A stretch of DNA of 64,000 nucleotides from Liolophura sinensis (taxonomy: Eukaryota; Mollusca; Polyplacophora; Chitonida; Chitonidae), in assembly GCF_032854445.1 (NCBI RefSeq), contig NC_088295.1, positions 9,349,385 through 9,413,384 on the forward strand, in the 5' to 3' direction. Positions 58,201-64,000 of this stretch are shown here, piece after piece. The translations under genes and the position numbers were made by a program. Every line of letters begins with the position of its first letter. The first letter of the stretch is position 1. The notes beneath the pieces were generated by a model. It did no database searches, had not been told where the DNA came from, and saw only the letters and a program-made list of their open reading frames with translations.

Positions 58201-61200
58201 CATTAATATAAGAAGGTGCTATACAGTATGATGAATAAGGCACAATGACAGAACTTCTTGTAAACTTTGATTATGGTGTCGTCATAAAACGGGCTCATTA
58301 CTCTAACCAATCCATGAGAGCTGGGAATCTCATCATTGCCCAGAACGGTTGCTGACAACGTTTGTTGGATTCCCACTCGCTCGGACATAGCTCGAGGTCA
58401 CATAAGAAGTGGATTCAACATCACTCTTGGACGGGACATTTTCAACATTTCTCAGCTTCCGATGCACTCAGTGTGTTGGTGGGAATAAACAGTGGGCGAT
58501 GCTCTTTCGTGTAGGTTTACATGAAGGTCACTGAAGACCACTTGCCTTTCATCAATGTGGCATATTTCCCGCGTGGGTGAGTTCTTCAGTATATCGCCAA
58601 AAGGTTGATGGTTTCCTCCACCCATCGTGTAAGTGAAACATTCTTGACTATGCAGTTAACCAACAATCAAATAAATAAATGAATAAGTTAAATGAAATGA
58701 AAATTTCCCACATGTTATATGATTATGCAAGATTTCACCTAGGCGTGGGCTGACCATTGTTTATCACGTGATTACATGATTACCAGACATAGAATACAGA
58801 CAGAGAGCCAGAGGCGAAGCGCTGCTCTTGTACAGATGTGCATGTAGAGACGACACAACACGTTGTACATCAAAGGCTTTGTCGCTTGGGCGCACATTGG
58901 ATAACGCCAAATGGCGGACTTTGACATTAACTCTACACTAAAGCACGACTGAAAAAGGGAACGTCATCAAACATATTTTAAGGGCTAGAATCCATCGTAA
59001 TTTTGATTTACATTATATTGTGCTATACCGATACTATTCCTTGTCTTTTCGGCGCGTTCCCCGTTTTGCAAATTAACCTTTATTGAGTGTATATGTTGTG
59101 AAAACAGCCTGTATACACTAAAATCGGTCAAAACGTCACGAACTGTGTAGAGCCGTTAACCAGGTTGGACTGACACCATATCGTTCACTGCTTTGTTGCC
59201 TTTTTGACCATTGTGTCCAGTTTAAATACACAAGTGCCATATAACGTCAATGGGTCGTGTATGTAGGTGCTTCACCCAAACACAGTTGTCCTACATTGCC
59301 AAAGGAAAACGGCCTTTGTAACGCGATAAATCCAATTAAAAGCCTTGAGAGGTGAGTCGATATATACATAAGTAGTGGAAAACCAAATAAAATCCATTAT
59401 ATCAGTACTTGGTGTGAGAAAATATGCAGCACAAACCTTTGACAAAGATGAATATTGACTGCTCTATTAGTGTACAATTTACAAAAATTTATTAAAAGTG
59501 TTCTCTATGCATTGAGAGTGTAGGTACGCATCTGCTTATAGGCCTATACAGACGACTGCACCGACCTGGCTGTATATTGATGGATGTGGATTGGTTATCT
59601 GTGCACCATGACTAATCTCGAGCCAGGGAAATGGCTTTTACAGGCGTTCTTCATTATCTAAATGTTAGCCTATCTATGTTTAACTTAGAAACAACAGATG
59701 GCATCAAGAACATGCTGTAGTCCTAACAGTTTGGGTGTTGAGGGAAATAAGACGCCTATATGTCTGTGTAGCAGTCATTTCTTTATCTACAAATGCTTTA
59801 GCGGTTACTTTGCGACCTCTTGGTTTAAGAGAGATTGAGATCTAATCTCTTGTAAACAGTTGCCAAACATATACCATACCATTTCTTCTCTATGTGGATT
59901 AGAAGACAAGAACCATTCACGAAGACATTAATCTTGACAGAGCTATAGATGGTCAGCGAATACGGGGATAATTTGGTACGCCGAAGTAGATTCGGGTTTT
60001 AATTCAACAATTGACTTTGTATAATGTAATAACCTGAAAAGCACGTACGACATTGTAGTCATTTTTCAAAAACGCCTTAATTACCATTGTCGGTCATCCT
60101 CAAACCTTAAATTACTACTTGTCTGAATGGCAAGACGTAGACGGAGAAATCATTTTGCTTAATCCCACTTAAGGCGAAAAAGACCATCGAAGAGCGGAAG
60201 CACAGAGTCACCCATGTACAGTAATCATCCCATTGGCATGTAACACATGGGTTTATACCATGTTCTTGTATTCTCACGAGACCACGATTTTTACATAAAA
60301 CTAACTTTTATGTAGACAAATTTCATTTGTTCGTCATTTATTTTCAATCTGAGAATATTGTTTAAACTGAGATTACTTCTAATATACATTGAGTTGAATC
60401 CTGAGGTGGCATAACAGAACATAAAAATCTTATCTAAAGTAAACCTTTTTTTCATTATTCTTCGTTTTTTTGCATTGCATATGTTTTCGGAATCTGAATT
60501 GCAATATGAGCGGTTTCCTGAATACTAGTATGCACTGTTTGCCGGGAGCAAATGAGATTTCACAAGCAAAATGTTATGAAAAGTACTAAATTGTATCACC
60601 GAAGTCATTATAATGTGGTACCTAATGGCCAGGGTCCATCACAGCATGTTTGTAGAGCCTTCTAGAAGTTTTACAGACCTCATAAGTACAAACAGAGAAT
60701 GACTTTGGTCGTGTAACTCATAACCATGCAGTGTTCTTTCCCCATCGACAACTTTCGTGAAATTCCAAGCAGGCTGTTAGGCAGTAAATTGTCTAATTAT
60801 TACTTAGGCATCCTGGCCTGTCTTAACAGGTACATTTCAGATTACCAAATACTGTATAATACAGGTGAACTTCCATGCGCCAGATGCCAACCTGCATGTA
60901 CGAACTATAGACCATCAGTAGCACTAGTGGAACAGATTTCCATAATGAAAGACATAAACTATAAAACTAAGTGCCTCTGCTCATTTAAAATGTATTAGTA
61001 CTGGAACTTACCTAGTTATGTTCTGATTGTAAGCAGCTGCGTGTACAAGGCACGCCCAGGCGTAGCAAGATTGCAGGGCTAGAGGACTAGACTTGACAGG
61101 AGTTAGACGATCCCGAGCTTACGTTGGATCATGAAAGCACTCGCTCCACCGAGCATCCGATGCCTCACAACCATCTGGTCAGTACGTTGTGATCAGTAGG

Positions 61201-62951
61201 TCCAAAACTATAAGCCGGGGTCGGCAAAACTACACCTATCAATCCTCGGACCAATTCCTGATCTCACACACCTGGCTCAGGTAGACAAATTGCTCCTGTT
61301 CACAACTCTCGGCATCTTTAGCAGTTTACGGTAAGATATCCGGTACATTCATGGGATAGACATGCAGACAGTTGCCATCTTTGTAGGCACGTGTGTTCCG
61401 GACTACATGTTAGATGGACATGTAAACTGCAGACCCTGCGGTAGGCACGTCCCTCAGGCTTTAGCTGATTAAAGTGGCTCAGAGCTGAACGATGGACGTG
61501 TTGAGTGATTCCGTGTATACGCATGGCTGACAAATTGCTGATATATGGGAAATTGATGGACCATATCCCAGCCAACAGCCAATCGTCTGCCAAATTTGTC
61601 CTCCCCACTGTGACGTCACCAGTGAGAGAAGTCAAAGGTCAAGCCAACGGTAATGCCTATGAACCTGGCATTGTTAATTACTTTTTTGTGTCTGCAGTCG
61701 ATCTATCAACACACTCGAACATTGCTCCTGTCAATGACGAGAAAGCATGGGATGGCGACACCTCGAATACCGAAGCCTTACCTACACGGCACTAGGATAC
61801 GCTGAATGCCATCACACCATTTCCTGCTTTCCCCGTTGGTAACGGGCTAGTTGTTTAGATGGGCCATCATGTCACCAACATAGATATATCACCAGGCGAT
61901 GAAAGGATATTGCAGTTATGTGACAAGTTGGATTGCACAAACCGTTAACTTGTTTGAGCCTTGACAGGGGAATCCTGGCGCCAACATGCATGCCTGACTC
62001 GCGCCAATGTCGCTTCTATGCATGCATTATACGAATAACAATGAATGATTCATGGGGCCATATCACAAGTGGGCACGTTTCTGTATAAACACGGTATAGA
62101 CATCCAGGGTATTTTCGACTAATCAACAGTAATAGAGATAAGACATTTTGCGCCCTTCAGACAATGTCAATCCGTGACAGAAAACAATGGAATATAAATA
62201 GTTTCTGGATCAAAATCGATCATTAAATGGTCAGTTACTACAGGTAAAATGCTCCACATTTATGGTGATTGGTTTTTGATCAGATAGTGTCTTTGACCTC
62301 TCAGTGTGGCAGGTGTTCTGTGAACAGCTTGGCATTGTCTTGGCATTCCGTATATCATACCTGAATAGAAACCTCTTTTTTCCACAAATAACATTCATCG
62401 ATATAAAATACATTGGGCTTATCTCGTTTTTGAGGATGTTCTATTTTGGGCTGCTAATATGGGATATGGGAGCATGTATATCGGGATCTATATATGAACA
62501 CAACTCTTCCCGAGAGCGTCTGTGTCAGGCATATAATACAATACATGAAACTCCTACACGTTGATCACACTGTAATGTGCTGAGATACAAACTGTACACA
62601 CAATCGCACCACAACGTTGTTGAGATGGTTACCTGATGAGGCACAGTATGCGTGATATGTAAAACTACTTTGGCTGTATGTAGATTTATGTAGATTAGAT
62701 ATTAATTCATTTGCCTAGAATATTCCTTTTTCCTCTCCGTCATCACTGAAAAATGTTGACTGCTTCCCTTGTCATGAATCCTTCTAAACTTCTTACTTTG
62801 TATACTTTTGCAACCCTTTGATGGTTTGTTTCGAATTCTGCTTTGGAAATTACTCTTGCTATTATTCACCCGGAACGTCCATTATGGTTGACGGCTGACA
62901 TAGGAATGTCTGTTTTGGTGAATAAATCATGAATATAGGCGGCTGTCTGTA
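55291..62951. other. Intergenic stretch
   Basis: No supported gene in about 7.7 kb. It contains SINE-tail fragments at 56830-56930 (GAAATATTCTTGAGTGCGGC) and 58570-58690 (CTCCACCCATCGTGTAAGTG, then AACAATCAAATAAATAAATG), and a short TATATA run near 55786. A CRE palindrome TGACGTCA lies near 61612. No RNA gene recognised. Confidence 0.5.
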
Positions 62952-63330
62952 GATGATGTGTACCATGAATACGGTGCGCTCGGTTCTCATGACTTAACAG
63001 TTGGCGGTTATATTTGGGTGGTGATGTGTACCATGAATACGGTGCGCTCGGTTCTCATGACTTAACAGTTGGAGGTTATATTTGGGTGGTGATGTGTACC
63101 GTGAATACGGTGTGCTCGGTTCTCATGGCTTAGCAATTGGAGGTTTTATTTGGGTGGTGATGTGTGTACCATGAATACGGTGCGCTCGGTTCTCATGGCT
63201 TAGCAGTTGGAGGTTTTATTTGGGTGGTGATGTGTACCATGAATACGGTGCGTCCGGCTCTCATGACTTAACAGTTGGAGGTTATGTTTGGGTGGTGATG
63301 TGTACCGTGAATACGGTGCACCAGGACCGC
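62952..63330. repeat. 68-bp tandem array, about 5.5 units
   Basis: GATGTGTACCATGAATACGG recurs at 62955, 63023, 63091, 63159, 63229 and 63297. It is followed by TGCGCTCGGTTCTCATG, CTTAACAGTTGGAGGTTATA and TTTGGGTGGT. One unit has a two-base GT insertion. Confidence 0.95.
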
Positions 63331-64000
63331 ATGTCTTACAAGTACATGCAGGCTTATTTCAGTAAACAGAGACAGGCCGCTATCCTATAATATATCAATA
63401 TACTCTTGTTGTTCACTGCATATGCATGTGTAGATATACTGTAGATTTTACGTCAGGCAAGAAATGTAAATTTGTCCCTTATCATCAGCATATCCACACG
63501 TGTTAATGGCAGTAAGCTTAATGTTTCTAGTGATAATCGAATTTTCAGGAATACTATACGTCATCAAGACAAGCCATAACGTTACATTGCAACGGTGTTA
63601 TTGTATGTGGGTGTACACAATCTGATTTTAGCGCACAGTAATACACGTTTATGTTCCATGAGCGATAGTTCCTCATGATAAGACAGCATATGTACATCAG
63701 ATGAGACAGAAAATGCATATACGACGTTTCAACATTGCATGAATATAACTACCCATATAACTGATAACCTCTCAGCCAAAAGATTTAAGCTTTTTGCACA
63801 GACATGCTTTGTGTGATATTTTGTCCCCATGGCATATAATGTCGTATCTGTAATTTCATTATTTTATCAAGAGTATACCTCCGAAAATGCCACACCCAAT
63901 TCAATAAAAACGTCAAGTTTGAGAAATCCTTAACATTTTAAACGCTTTGTTATGTCTGTATTCAGAAAGCAGCACAGAACCAAAGCAAAAGTATCAATCT
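63331..64000. other. Intergenic stretch to window end
   Basis: Nothing recognised. Confidence 0.5.

Noticed and set aside
61608-61622. CRE palindrome TGACGTCA as a regulatory site (also near 31250)
   Set aside because: Eight-base words are expected by chance in 64 kb, and neither has a gene nearby.

Overview
The window looks like nuclear DNA of an invertebrate animal, most likely a lophotrochozoan such as a mollusc or brachiopod. It is AT-rich and gene-poor, with GT-AG introns. It carries many tRNA-derived SINEs of a type I associate with molluscan and brachiopod genomes, and at least seven tandem arrays. The species is not identified.

Three genes can be supported. (1) The 3' end of a nicotinic acetylcholine receptor (nAChR) subunit gene lies on + at 117-1428; its earlier exons are outside the window. 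(2) A complete RACK1 gene lies on - at 29085-21416. It has seven coding exons, 316 residues and a TOP-like start near 29187. (3) A complete, different nAChR alpha-type subunit gene lies on - at 45918-37182. It has seven coding exons and 499 residues. In its channel the usual Gly-Glu before M2 is replaced by Pro-Ala, the signature of anion-selective members of the superfamily. The two nAChR genes share intron positions and phases, so they are paralogues.

The most interesting signal is inside the RACK1 introns. Five related box C/D snoRNA-like elements occur, one in intron 1, three in intron 4 and one in intron 6. Their D-box guide matches 5.8S rRNA (the U96/SNORD96 target) and their D'-box guide matches 18S rRNA (the target I recall for U45). 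All five carry paired changes in the C and D boxes that keep the kink-turn base pair as U-A instead of G-C. Three look intact and two are decayed.

Layout: 1-1428, nAChR 3' end; 1.4-7.3 kb, intergenic with a fold-back element and SINEs; 7.3-9.4 kb, 114-bp satellite; 11.8-12.3 kb, 91-bp repeats; 13-14.1 kb, SINEs and a palindromic GTAAACA cluster; 17.4-20.8 kb, decayed hAT-like transposon; 21.4-29.2 kb, RACK1 with snoRNAs and SINEs; 29.2-37.2 kb, intergenic; 37.2-45.9 kb, nAChR gene with an intronic 36-bp VNTR; 46-51.4 kb, intergenic with SINEs; 51.5-55.3 kb, three unrelated tandem arrays in succession (37, 31 and about 83 bp); 55.3-64 kb, intergenic with one 68-bp array. Apart from RACK1 hosting the snoRNAs, and both acting on the ribosome, I see no functional link between neighbours.
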